Origin: JAEUMY01 sp031394355
GTDB taxonomy: Bacteria > Pseudomonadota > Gammaproteobacteria > Burkholderiales > Usitatibacteraceae
Assembly: GCA_031394355.1 (NCBI GenBank)
Contig: JANNSU010000079.1
Location: 1 to 36,194 of the forward strand
Length of the DNA: 36,194 nt
Direction of reading: 5' to 3'
Below, in pieces: positions 25,146 through 33,441 of the stretch; position 1 is the first letter of the stretch, and each line of letters starts with the position of its first letter. The notes below the pieces were generated by a model, which was not told where the DNA came from, searched no databases, and saw only the letters and a program-made list of their open reading frames with translations. Made by a program: the position numbers and the translations under genes.

Positions 25146-25460
25146 ATGATGCGCATGGCAAGGATCAACCTGATTGTGGCGCTGGCAATGGGCATTGCCA
25201 GCGTCGCCGCCCAGAACTCGGCGTCGTATCAGCCCAGTCAGCGATTGCGCACAGCGATTGAAACCTGTCTCAAGGACGAGATTTCAGAAGGGCCGCATTG
25301 CATCAAGAAATGCCAGTCTGGCTTCCGGCTCGAGGTGCAGGGCGGGAAGCCGCCGCAGTGCATCAGCGTGGGCGGTCGCGTGGTGTCGACAATTTCGGGT
25401 GACGCCAAAACGCCAGTCTGGACGCCGCCGCCCAAAACCGCACCGGTGCCCGGAAGTTAG
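25146..25460 (+). CDS. Small exported cysteine-containing protein after pilY1
   Basis: I do not recognise this 104-residue protein. It has a signal peptide (MMRMARINLIVALAMGIASVAAQ, cut near residue 22), then a mature region with four cysteines: ETCLKDE, HCIKKCQSGF and PPQCISVGG, and a Pro-rich tail. The spacing would allow two disulfides. It starts 5 bases after the pilY1 stop with AGGGAG upstream, so it belongs to the pilus operon. In Pseudomonas aeruginosa the small gene pilY2 holds the same place after pilY1; similarity to PilY2 is positional only. A periplasmic role with PilY1 is a guess. Confidence 0.8.
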   Translation: MMRMARINLIVALAMGIASVAAQNSASYQPSQRLRTAIETCLKDEISEGPHCIKKCQSGFRLEVQGGKPPQCISVGGRVVSTISGDAKTPVWTPPPKTAPVPGS

Positions 25461-25470
25461 GCACTGATCG

Positions 25471-26415
25471 TTAGTTTGATCTGACGCTCAGTCCTTTTGG
25501 CAACGGAAACGTGATCGTCTCCGTGATCCCGTCCAACTCTTTTACCCGGGTTGCGCCGAGTTCGCGGATGCGCTGGATGACTTCCTTCACGAGCACTTCA
25601 GGCGCGGAAGCGCCTGAAGTCACGCCGATGTGACGCTTTCCCACGAACCACTCTGGCTTCAGCTCGTCAGCACTGTCGATCTGATAGGTCGCACACCCCA
25701 ACTCCACGGCAAGTTCGCGCAGACGGTTTGTGTTGGAGCTGTTCTTGGAACCTACCACCACCACCACCTCGCACTGCGGCGCCATGAATTTCACGGCGTC
25801 CTGGCGGTTCTGCGTGGCGTAGCAGATGTCATCCTGCTTCGGGCCGACGATGCCCGGATACTTCTTGCGCAGGGCGGCGATGATTTTGGCGGCATCGTCC
25901 ACCGACAGCGTGGTTTGGGTCACGTACGTCAGCCGATCCGGCTTTGACACAACCAGACTGTCGACATCTTTCTCGCTGTCAACCAGATACATGCCATCCG
26001 GGGACTGGCCCATCGTGCCTTCGACTTCGGGATGGCCATCATGGCCGACCATGACGATTTCGTAGCCTTCCGCCCGTCGCTTGGCCACTTCAACATGCAC
26101 CTTCTTGACCAGCGGACACGTTGCGTCGAATACCTGCAGGCCACGCGCCTCCGCCTCGGCGCGAACGGCTTTCGAGACGCCATGGGCAGAGAAGATCACC
26201 GTGCTGCCCGTCGGAACTTCGTCGAGTTCCTCAACGAATACCGCGCCCTTGCGGCGAAGGTCCTCCACCACAAACCTGTTGTGCACGATTTCATGGCGGA
26301 CGTAGATGGGCGCGCCATGTCTGTCCAATGCGCGCTCAACGATCGCGATGGCCCGGTCTACCCCGGCGCAGAAGCCGCGCGGGTTGGCGAGGAGAACTTC
26401 TGCTTCGTTGTTCAT
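25471..26415 (-). CDS. ispH: 4-hydroxy-3-methylbut-2-enyl diphosphate reductase
   Basis: IspH catalyses the last step of the MEP isoprenoid pathway with a 3Fe-4S/4Fe-4S cluster. The 314-residue product has the three cluster cysteines Cys16 (NPRGFCAGV), Cys100 (DATCPLV) and Cys198 (DDICYATQNRQ), and the substrate-site HEIVHN, SAHGV and GHPEVEGT. It is the last gene of a minus-strand block murJ-ribF-ileS-lspA-ispH. ispH follows lspA directly; the peptidyl-prolyl isomerase gene fkpB often found between them is absent. Confidence 0.96.
   Translation of the reverse strand: MNNEAEVLLANPRGFCAGVDRAIAIVERALDRHGAPIYVRHEIVHNRFVVEDLRRKGAVFVEELDEVPTGSTVIFSAHGVSKAVRAEAEARGLQVFDATCPLVKKVHVEVAKRRAEGYEIVMVGHDGHPEVEGTMGQSPDGMYLVDSEKDVDSLVVSKPDRLTYVTQTTLSVDDAAKIIAALRKKYPGIVGPKQDDICYATQNRQDAVKFMAPQCEVVVVVGSKNSSNTNRLRELAVELGCATYQIDSADELKPEWFVGKRHIGVTSGASAPEVLVKEVIQRIRELGATRVKELDGITETITFPLPKGLSVRSN
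25595..25620. repeat. Perfect 11-bp stem-loop inside ispH
   Basis: Arms 25595-25605 and 25610-25620 around a 4-base loop; the mRNA would read ACUUCAGGCGC-UUCC-GCGCCUGAAGU. The codons give TSGASAPEV, a conserved IspH motif, so protein constraint explains part of it. Confidence 0.6.
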
Positions 26416-26418
26416 GAT

Positions 26419-26946
26419 TCAGGCCTTTTCATCGTTTGCGGCTGTGATGGGTTCGGGCTTCCGGAAACCATCGATCACCATGGCAATCGCACCCAGGAAT
26501 ATCGCCGAGTCGGCAACGTTGAATGCGGGCCAATAATAGCCTGCCGCATGCCACTGGATGAAGTCCACCACATGGCCCAGCACAACGCGATCATAGAGAT
26601 TGCCGAACGCACCGCCCAGCACCAGGGCGAGGGCGATGCAGAGCAGGCGATTCGTCGCGTTCCCGCGCATCATCCAGACGAGGACTGTGGCGATGGCCAG
26701 TGTGAGCACGATGAAGAATTCACGCTGCCAACCCCCGGCGTTGGCGAGAAAACTGAATGCCGCGCCCTTGTTGTAGACCAGAATCAGATTGAAAAAGGGC
26801 GCGACGTAGTGTGTCTCGCCATAGGCGAATCGGCTCAGGATCGACTGCTTGGTGAGCTGATCCAGCGCGACCACGACAATGGTGAGGGCAAGCCAGTGCC
26901 ACCACGGGCGGGTGGTCAGGCGATGGCGAATATTCGCGTGGTTCAT
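26419..26946 (-). CDS. lspA: Lipoprotein signal peptidase (signal peptidase II)
   Basis: LspA cleaves the signal peptide of diacylglyceryl-prolipoproteins in the inner membrane. The 175-residue product has four membrane segments and the catalytic aspartates Asp128 (VVDFI) and Asp146 (FNVADSAI), plus DQLTK and FNLILVYNKGAAFSFL. I chose the ATG at 26946, four bases after the ileS stop; a longer upstream frame overlaps ileS. Palindrome copy 9 encodes residues 4-7, right at the start of the protein and 6 bases after the ATG. Confidence 0.95.
   Translation of the reverse strand: MNHANIRHRLTTRPWWHWLALTIVVVALDQLTKQSILSRFAYGETHYVAPFFNLILVYNKGAAFSFLANAGGWQREFFIVLTLAIATVLVWMMRGNATNRLLCIALALVLGGAFGNLYDRVVLGHVVDFIQWHAAGYYWPAFNVADSAIFLGAIAMVIDGFRKPEPITAANDEKA
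26926..26937. repeat. GCGAATATTCGC palindrome, copy 9
   Basis: Codons 4-7 of lspA (MNHANIRHR). It lies in the translation-initiation region of the mRNA, where a 12-base palindrome could pair with itself or another transcript. Confidence 0.95.
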
Positions 26947-26950
26947 GGTG

Positions 26951-29758
26951 TCAAGCAAATCGTCTGTCCTCGCCGGGGCCGCCAGCATCAAGATTGGTGA
27001 CACAGCGCCCGCAAATGGTGGGGTGGCCTGCATCCGACCCGATATCGTCGCAATAGTGCCAGCAGCGTTCACACTTCTGCTTCGCACTGGCGACAGCATT
27101 GATACTGAGTTCGGCACCTTCTTCGACCTGTGCGGCGGATGTGATGGTGACGAATCGGAGATCGCACCCCAGTGACCGCAACAAGGCTGCGTCCGCTTGG
27201 GTGGCGGTGATGGTGATTTCGCCCTGAAGCGACGATCCGATCTGCCCCGCCGTGCGGAGCTCTTCCAGCCGCTTCTGCGCCGTGGCGCGGATTTCACGTA
27301 CCCGCGCCCACTTCGTGATCAACGCCTCTTCACCGCTCTGCGCGGGCAGAACGTCTTTCCACGGATGGAAGAAGATGCTATCCCCGCTGCCGGGATGCAG
27401 CGTGGCCCAGGCCTCCTCCGCGGTGAAGCTCAGAACAGGCGCCATCAGCCTGAGTAGTATCTGCGTGATGTGGTGCAGGGCGGATTGTGCAGCGCGCCGG
27501 GCTTTGCTGTGCTTTCCGGAGGTATAGAGGCGGTCCTTGAGGATGTCCAGATAGAAGCCCCCCAGATCCTCGGAGCAGAACGCCTGCAGTTTCTGCGACA
27601 CGAAGTGAAATTCGAAGCGTTCATAGTCCGCACGACAGGCGTCTGCCATCTGGCGCGTCATCGCCAGCGCATAGCGGTCGATCTCCAGCCACTCTTCAAC
27701 AGGTAGCAGATCCTTATTCGGGTCGAAATCCGCCGTGTTGGCGAGCAGAAAGCGCAATGTGTTGCGGATGCGGCGATAGCTTTCCACCACGCGCTTCAGG
27801 ATTTCGTCAGAGATGGAGAGCTCGCCGGAATAGTCAGTCGAGCCTACCCAGAGGCGGATGATCTCAGCGCCCAGGGTATCCGACACTTTCTGTGGCGCGA
27901 TCACATTGCCGAGGGACTTGGACATTTTCCGGCCCTGGCCATCGACCGTGAAGCCGTGAGTCAGAAGCGCCTTGTACGGCGCGCGACCTTCCATGGCGCA
28001 ACTGGTGAGGAGCGAGGATTGGAACCAGCCGCGATGCTGGTCTGATCCCTCAAGGTACAGATCAGCAGGATGTCCGGTTTCGTGATGGCCGTTCACAAGA
28101 CGCCGCAGCACGGAGTAGTGGGTCGTGCCGGAATCAAACCAGACATCGACCGTGTCAGTCAGCTTCTTGTAGACATTGCCATCCACGCCGAAGTCTTCCG
28201 CGCTCGCCGCAAACCAGGCCTCGATACCGCCCTGCTCTACTTTCTGCGCAGCCGCTTCTACCAGCTTCTCGGTGTCCGGGTGCTGCTCGTTGGTTTCCCT
28301 GTGCAAGAAGAAAGGCAACGGCACGCCCCAGTTGCGTTGACGCGAGAGCGTCCAGTCTGGACGACCTTCGATCATTGCAGACAGGCGAGCGCGGCCCCAC
28401 GACGGATAGAAGGTGGTGTCGGCGATGGCCTGACGGGCTGTCTCGCGAAGTGTCTTCTCGCCAGAACCCTTGCGATCCATGCCGATGAACCATTGCGTCG
28501 TCGCACGAAAAATGATCGGCGTCTTGTGGCGCCAGCAGTGCGGATAGCTGTGGCGGAACGGTGCGGACTTGATCAACACGCCGTTTGTTTCCAGCAGCTC
28601 CAGAATGGGCTTCTCTGCTTCGCGGACACTCGTGCCCGCAAACAGCGGCACAGTTGAAATGTAGCGGCCATCATCGCCGACGGGTTGATCCAACGGCAGG
28701 TCGTAGACCTTGCCTACGTCAAAGTCATCTGCGCCATGCGCTGGAGCGGTATGGACAAGGCCAGTTGCCTCGGCGGTGACATGTTCGCCACAGACGATGG
28801 GCACCTGGCGATCGTAGAAAGGATGCTGCACCAGCACGCGGTCCAGCGACTTGCCGACAGCGGTCGCGATAACTTTGCCCTCGATGCCATAGCGTTGCAG
28901 ACAGGCCTCGACCAGGTCGGCCGCGATGATGAGCTGTCCGCGTGGCGTATCCACCAGTGCATAGGTGAAGTCAGGATGCACCGAGACGGCCTGGCTGCCG
29001 GGCAGGGTCCAGGGTGTGGTGGTCCAGATGACAGCGTAGGCAGGCTTCTCAGCTACGTTGGCCATTGCGGCCCCTGCGAATATTCGCGTGAGCGCGTCGG
29101 TGTCGACGACGCGATAGCCGACATCGATCGCGGTGGAGGTCTTGTCCTCGTACTCCACCTCTGCCTCAGCCAATGCGGAGCGGCAATCGATGCACCAATT
29201 CACCGGTTTCAGGCCGCGATAGAGCAGGCCTTTCTTCCAGATTTTGCCGAGCGCGCGAATTTCATCCGCCTCGGTCTGGAAGTTCATCGTCTTGTAGGGG
29301 TTGTCCCAATCGCCGAGGATGCCGAGGCGCTGAAAGTCTGCCTTCTGACGCTCGATCTGCTCGCTTGCATACTCGCGGCAGAGCTGGCGAGCCTTGTTGG
29401 GCTCAAGATTTCGGCCGTGCTTCTTCTCGATGTTGTGCTCGATCGGCAGGCCGTGACAATCCCAGCCCGGCACATACGGCGCGTCGAATCCGGCCATCGT
29501 CTTCGACTTCACGACGATGTCCTTCAGGATCTTGTTCACCGAGTGGCCGATGTGAATGTCGCCATTGGCATAGGGCGGACCGTCATGCAGTACGTACAGG
29601 GGACGACCCGCGCTGGCAGCGCGAATGCGTTCATAGAGCTTGCCTTCGCGCCACTGCGCGATCCAGCCCGGCTCCCGCTTGGCAAGATCGCCACGCATGG
29701 GGAACGGCGTGTCCGGCAAGTTCAGGGTGGATTTGTAATCGATCTTGTTGTCAGCCAT
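26951..29758 (-). CDS. ileS: Isoleucyl-tRNA synthetase
   Basis: This class I synthetase charges tRNA-Ile. The 935-residue product has HIGH at 69-72 (NGDIHIGHSVNK), KMSKS at 611-615, and the C-terminal zinc motif CERCWHYCDD with a second pair in TICGRCVTNL, as in the bacterial IleS type. The editing domain region includes WTTTPWTLPGSQAV. Length is normal. Start ATG 29758. It lies between ribF and lspA, a common order in beta- and gammaproteobacteria. Confidence 0.97.
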   Translation of the reverse strand: MADNKIDYKSTLNLPDTPFPMRGDLAKREPGWIAQWREGKLYERIRAASAGRPLYVLHDGPPYANGDIHIGHSVNKILKDIVVKSKTMAGFDAPYVPGWDCHGLPIEHNIEKKHGRNLEPNKARQLCREYASEQIERQKADFQRLGILGDWDNPYKTMNFQTEADEIRALGKIWKKGLLYRGLKPVNWCIDCRSALAEAEVEYEDKTSTAIDVGYRVVDTDALTRIFAGAAMANVAEKPAYAVIWTTTPWTLPGSQAVSVHPDFTYALVDTPRGQLIIAADLVEACLQRYGIEGKVIATAVGKSLDRVLVQHPFYDRQVPIVCGEHVTAEATGLVHTAPAHGADDFDVGKVYDLPLDQPVGDDGRYISTVPLFAGTSVREAEKPILELLETNGVLIKSAPFRHSYPHCWRHKTPIIFRATTQWFIGMDRKGSGEKTLRETARQAIADTTFYPSWGRARLSAMIEGRPDWTLSRQRNWGVPLPFFLHRETNEQHPDTEKLVEAAAQKVEQGGIEAWFAASAEDFGVDGNVYKKLTDTVDVWFDSGTTHYSVLRRLVNGHHETGHPADLYLEGSDQHRGWFQSSLLTSCAMEGRAPYKALLTHGFTVDGQGRKMSKSLGNVIAPQKVSDTLGAEIIRLWVGSTDYSGELSISDEILKRVVESYRRIRNTLRFLLANTADFDPNKDLLPVEEWLEIDRYALAMTRQMADACRADYERFEFHFVSQKLQAFCSEDLGGFYLDILKDRLYTSGKHSKARRAAQSALHHITQILLRLMAPVLSFTAEEAWATLHPGSGDSIFFHPWKDVLPAQSGEEALITKWARVREIRATAQKRLEELRTAGQIGSSLQGEITITATQADAALLRSLGCDLRFVTITSAAQVEEGAELSINAVASAKQKCERCWHYCDDIGSDAGHPTICGRCVTNLDAGGPGEDRRFA
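29076..29087. repeat. GCGAATATTCGC palindrome, copy 10
   Basis: Inside ileS, read as RIFA in LTRIFAGAAM, in a stretch outside the catalytic motifs. Confidence 0.95.
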
Positions 29759-29781
29759 GGCGCAGCACTCGCTTCATTCCG

Positions 29782-30699
29782 TTACAGGAGGGCGCGGGCT
29801 TGCTCGCAATCGATCCGGATCTGAGTGGTCAGGGCTTCAAGCGAGTCATAGCAGACTTCATCGCGCAACTTCGCGACAAACTCGATCTCGAGTCGCTGAC
29901 CATACAAATCACGGGAAAAATCGAAGAGGAAGACTTCCAGAGAAGGCCTGCCGTCGACCTGCACGACAGGATTGGTGCCCAAACTGGCCACCCCGTTCGC
30001 CACTCCCTCGAGCCCGCGAATACCGCTGCATCTTACCGCAAACACCCCCGATAGAGCGGGCTTGCGGCGGGTGAGCGAGATGTTTGCCGTGGGGAAGCCC
30101 AGGGTGCGTCCCAGCTTGCGGCCATGAACGACGCGGCCAGTGATGGCATAAGGCCGTCCAAGCATCCGGGCAGCAGCCGACAAGGCGCCTGAAGCCAGTG
30201 CAGTGCGCACGCCCGTGCTGGACACCCGCTCTTGGTCAGAGAGCACGTCTTCCAACGCCATCACTTCCATGTTTCGACTATCCGCAGTGCTGCGGATGAG
30301 GCCAAGATCTCCCGTCCGCTTGGCGCCGAACCGGAAGTCATGGCCCACCAGCAACCAGCGCACCTTCAGGCGATGCTGGAGCAGGTCGAGGAACGCCTCC
30401 GGTGCCAACTTTGCGAAGGCTGCATTGAATCGGGGGACATACAGGTGATCGACCCCGGAAGCAGAAATGATGGCAAACTTTTCACGGAGGCTGGACAGCC
30501 GCGCAGGTGCGTGAACAGGGTCAAAAACTTCACGCGGATGCGGGTGGAAGGTCATGACCGCTGGCGTGAGTCCGCGGGCGTTTGCGGCCAACACAGTCTG
30601 CCGAAGCAATCCCTGGTGACCCAGGTGTACGCCATCAAAGTTGCCGATAGTGAGCGCAATGCCCTTCTGGTTGGCAGGGAGGTCGCGGAACACTTTCAT
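29782..30699 (-). CDS. ribF: Bifunctional riboflavin kinase/FAD synthetase
   Basis: RibF phosphorylates riboflavin to FMN and adenylates it to FAD. The 305-residue product has the FAD synthetase nucleotidyl transferase motif TIGNFDGVHLGHQ (18-30) and the C-terminal riboflavin kinase motif GRKLGRTLGFPTANI. The ATG at 30699 overlaps the murJ stop as ATGA, which rules out the longer upstream frame and shows translational coupling. Confidence 0.96.
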   Translation of the reverse strand: MKVFRDLPANQKGIALTIGNFDGVHLGHQGLLRQTVLAANARGLTPAVMTFHPHPREVFDPVHAPARLSSLREKFAIISASGVDHLYVPRFNAAFAKLAPEAFLDLLQHRLKVRWLLVGHDFRFGAKRTGDLGLIRSTADSRNMEVMALEDVLSDQERVSSTGVRTALASGALSAAARMLGRPYAITGRVVHGRKLGRTLGFPTANISLTRRKPALSGVFAVRCSGIRGLEGVANGVASLGTNPVVQVDGRPSLEVFLFDFSRDLYGQRLEIEFVAKLRDEVCYDSLEALTTQIRIDCEQARALL

Positions 30700-32237
30700 G
30701 ATTGCCGCCTGAATTGACTCAACCGGAATCCCATCAGCCACAGTGCCGCAAAGTAGACGGCTGCTCCCATACCGACGAGGGAAAAGAGGCAGATGGCGCG
30801 CCAGAATCTGCTCATGGCAAACCACTCTTCGGCGTTGCCCATGGTGAACCATAGCGCACCAGCCATCAGATAGAGCGCGATGCCGACCTTCATCAGGAAG
30901 GCGAGCCAGCCTGGTTCGGGCGTGTAGATGTCCTGCTCGCGGATACCTCGATACAGCAGCACTGCGTTGAGACAGGCACCCAGCCCGATGGACAGGGCAA
31001 GGCCAGCATGCCCCATCCTGAAGGGCCAGAACAGGAACAGCAGATTCATTGTCTGCACCGCGACCAGCGCAACCAGGGCAATCTTTACCGGCGTCCGGAT
31101 GTTCTGTCTGGCATAGAAGCCCGGGGCCAGGATCTTGACCAGGATGATGCCGATGAGCCCTGCGCTGTAGGCAATCAGTGCTTCACGGGTGCGAAGGACA
31201 TCATTGGGGCTGAACTGGCCACCCTGGAAAAGGGTCGCGATGAGCGGGATCGCCAGCATGGCGAGACCGAGCGCGGCAGGCAGCGCCAACAGGAATGTAA
31301 GCCGCAGCCCCCAGTCCAGCAGGCGCGAATATTCGCGGTGGTCCGCTTCCGCAAAGCGCTTCGAAAGACCAGGCAGCAATATCGTGCCCAGCGCGACGCC
31401 GAGCAGCGCCGACGGAAACTCCATGAGCCGGTCGGCAAAGTAGAGCCAGGAGATGCTGCCCTCTTCCATGAATGACTGGTATTGGGTGTTGATCACCAGG
31501 CTGATCTGCGTCACCGACACACCGAGCAGCGCGGGCAGCATCAGCGCATAGATTCTGCGTACGCCCAGATCCTTCCAGTCGAGGTTCCAGCGGGGAAGGG
31601 ATTTGATGCGCAGCAGGAAGGGCACCTGGAACGCGAGCTGGAGAATGCCGCCCACAAAGAGTGCCCACGCCAGTGCCTTGATCGGTGGATCGAAGTACGG
31701 CACGGCAAGCAGCGTGAATATGATGTACGAAAGGTTGAGAAAGAAGGGCGTGAATGCGGGCGCCGCCATTTTGCCGTGGGTATTCAGGATCCCTGCTGCC
31801 ATGGACACCAACGACACGAAGAAAATGTACGGGAAGCAGATGCGCAGCAACTGGACCGACAGGTCGAATTTTTCGGCATCGGCGGCAAAGCCGGCCGCGG
31901 TCGCGTAGATCAAAAGCGGGGCCGCCGCGACACCGACAAGCGTCACCAGCGCCAAAATAATGGCAAGCGATGTGGCTACCTTGTCGATAAGGGTCTTGGT
32001 GGCCTCTTCGCCTTCCCGCGTTTTGTATTCCGCGAGGACCGGCACGAATGCCTGGGAAAAGGCGCCTTCAGCGAACATTCGCCGAAGCAGGTTTGGCAGC
32101 CGGGAGGCGACCACAAACGCATCCATCAGGGGGCCCGCGCCAAATACCTGAGCCTGCAGCACATCGCGCACAAAGCCGGAGACCCGGGAAAGCAGAGTCA
32201 TGCTGCTGACTGTGGCTAAGGCTTTGAGAAGATTCAT
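30696..32237 (-). CDS. murJ: Lipid II flippase MurJ
   Basis: MurJ moves lipid II across the inner membrane for peptidoglycan synthesis. The 513-residue product has about 14 membrane segments and the family N-terminus LLKALATVSSMTLLSRVSGF followed by GPLMDAFVVASRLPNLLRRM and FAEGAFSQAFVPVL. Start ATG 32237. It is the first gene of the minus-strand block and divergent from rpsT. Confidence 0.96.
   Translation of the reverse strand: MNLLKALATVSSMTLLSRVSGFVRDVLQAQVFGAGPLMDAFVVASRLPNLLRRMFAEGAFSQAFVPVLAEYKTREGEEATKTLIDKVATSLAIILALVTLVGVAAAPLLIYATAAGFAADAEKFDLSVQLLRICFPYIFFVSLVSMAAGILNTHGKMAAPAFTPFFLNLSYIIFTLLAVPYFDPPIKALAWALFVGGILQLAFQVPFLLRIKSLPRWNLDWKDLGVRRIYALMLPALLGVSVTQISLVINTQYQSFMEEGSISWLYFADRLMEFPSALLGVALGTILLPGLSKRFAEADHREYSRLLDWGLRLTFLLALPAALGLAMLAIPLIATLFQGGQFSPNDVLRTREALIAYSAGLIGIILVKILAPGFYARQNIRTPVKIALVALVAVQTMNLLFLFWPFRMGHAGLALSIGLGACLNAVLLYRGIREQDIYTPEPGWLAFLMKVGIALYLMAGALWFTMGNAEEWFAMSRFWRAICLFSLVGMGAAVYFAALWLMGFRLSQFRRQS
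31325..31336. repeat. GCGAATATTCGC palindrome, copy 11
   Basis: Inside murJ, read as EYS in DHREYSRLLDWG, a loop between membrane segments. Flanks make 14 bp, CGCGAATATTCGCG. Confidence 0.95.
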
Positions 32238-32346
32238 GAATTGTCAGGCAGGGCGAGTTTCTGGCGAGGCGCAATACCCACTTCGGTCAAGCATGATGGA
32301 TGTAGCACTCGCCAGTCCGGATGCCATTGTTCTTGTTGTTAAAGTG

Positions 32347-32376
32347 TTGTCATAGGGCTCGAAAGCGCGCTATAAT
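32347..32376 (+). promoter_or_regulatory. Sigma-70 promoter of rpsT
   Basis: TTGTCA at 32347-32352 and a perfect TATAAT at 32371-32376, with an 18-bp spacer. It would start transcription near 32383, about 50 bases before the rpsT ATG. Confidence 0.8.
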
Positions 32377-32431
32377 ACGCGTCTTTTCCCCGAAAAACCC
32401 GTTTCTTTTCAGACCTTAACGAGCTTTAATC

Positions 32432-32701
32432 ATGGCCAATTCCAAACAAGCTGAAAAGCGCGCGCGCCAAGCCACCAAGCAACGCGCTCAAAACATGAGC
32501 CAGCGTTCCACGCTGCGTACCGCCATCAAGAAAGTCACAGCAGCCATCGCCAAAGGCGACAAGGTTGCTGCCGAAGCGGTGTTCAAGCAGTCGACTTCAG
32601 TCATCGACCGCATCGCCGACAAGAAGATCATTCACAAGAACAAGGCTGCTCGTCACAAGAGCCGTCTGTCTGCCGCCGTCAAAGGGTTGGCCCAGGCCTG
32701 A
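32432..32701 (+). CDS. rpsT: 30S ribosomal protein S20
   Basis: S20 binds the 5' domain and helix 44 of 16S rRNA. The 89-residue protein is very basic and begins MANSKQAEKRARQATKQRAQ, the standard N-terminus, and ends in the IHKNKAARHKSRLSAAVKGL helix. Length is normal. It has its own strong promoter and is divergent from murJ, as in many proteobacteria. Confidence 0.97.
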   Translation: MANSKQAEKRARQATKQRAQNMSQRSTLRTAIKKVTAAIAKGDKVAAEAVFKQSTSVIDRIADKKIIHKNKAARHKSRLSAAVKGLAQA

Positions 32702-32748
32702 GCTGATTCGGGGCTGGCAAGATTTGATGCAGGCAGGTTTGCTGCAAG

Positions 32749-32768
32749 CAGGCGGCGAAAGCCGCCTG
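32749..32768 (+). terminator. Stem-loop downstream of rpsT
   Basis: CAGGCGGC and GCCGCCTG pair around a GAAA tetraloop, 47 bases after the rpsT stop. No T-run follows directly, so it may act as a 3' stabiliser or a weak terminator. Confidence 0.5.
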
Positions 32769-32812
32769 ACCCACCCAGCGGTTCGCGGTCTTTAGTTTGA
32801 GTTGCCGGCGCG

Positions 32813-33193
32813 TCATTCGCGCTCCGGCAATATCCTTCTCTCCCCGGCCAGTTTTTCCAGCGGATTGTCCGGCAACGGGCAAAATGCGTCTTCCGTCGGT
32901 GCCTCCGGGTCAATCACGACCAGGCCGTTGTCACTCGCAAAATCGAGCAGAAATCGAAAGGCCCGAGGTTCGACTTTTGCCAGGGCAGGGTCGACCAGGA
33001 CGCATCGCACGCCATCGAGCAGCAATGGCCGCACATAGGGCGAATAGCGCAATTGCTGATCGCCGCCAAAGGCGCACATGATTCCGCACAGGCGCTCCGC
33101 CCAATCGCTGGGACGAAATACCCGGCCATTTTGAGTGATCCCCTGAATGATGATGCGGGCGCTGGAGACACCGGGTGGCGTCGTGCTGGACAT
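32813..33193 (-). CDS. DUF3579 family protein
   Basis: This 126-residue cytoplasmic protein matches the DUF3579 pattern as I know it: IIIQGITQNGRVFRPSDWAE, ERLCGIMCAFG, YSPYVRPLLLDGVRCVLVD, and a C-terminal DFASDNGLVVIDPE. Its function is unknown. The family is mainly found in betaproteobacteria, commonly next to argD, as here, which is a useful taxonomic hint. It is divergent from argD across 248 bp. Confidence 0.85.
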   Translation of the reverse strand: MSSTTPPGVSSARIIIQGITQNGRVFRPSDWAERLCGIMCAFGGDQQLRYSPYVRPLLLDGVRCVLVDPALAKVEPRAFRFLLDFASDNGLVVIDPEAPTEDAFCPLPDNPLEKLAGERRILPERE

Positions 33194-33349
33194 TGAAGAG
33201 GTAGGCCGGAAAATCTGCGATTATAGGTGAATCGGACAGGTGCCCCGCTGGGCGCCACGCAGAATTTCTTGTAAGCCACACTCGCCGATTGCAACAATAT
33301 TCTTCGGTTGCAGCACGAGGGGAATTTCCCTACCATCATGCTTCGCTTT

Positions 33350-33380
33350 CGCGGCGGCACCGACCTTTCGGGCCGCCGCG
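33350..33380 (+). terminator. Possible attenuator hairpin in the argD leader
   Basis: Perfect 9-bp arms CGCGGCGGC (33350-33358) and GCCGCCGCG (33372-33380), 13-base loop, followed by TTTCACTTTT. It ends about 60 bases before the argD ATG. The form is that of an intrinsic terminator in the leader of an arginine operon. Confidence 0.5.
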
Positions 33381-33441
33381 TTTCACTTTTGATATTGGCC
33401 GACCGCATTGATTCGGGTGGCCGCGGCAGTTCGGGAGACCC

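Noticed and set aside
26947..27297. N-terminal extension of lspA into ileS
   Set aside because: The extra residues are antigenically unlike LspA, overlap ileS in another frame, and the ATG at 26946 gives a standard-length protein.
32071..32082. One-mismatch copy of the palindrome, GCGAACATTCGC, in murJ
   Set aside because: It encodes the conserved FAEG of the MurJ N-terminal motif, so protein constraint explains it; not counted among the 13.
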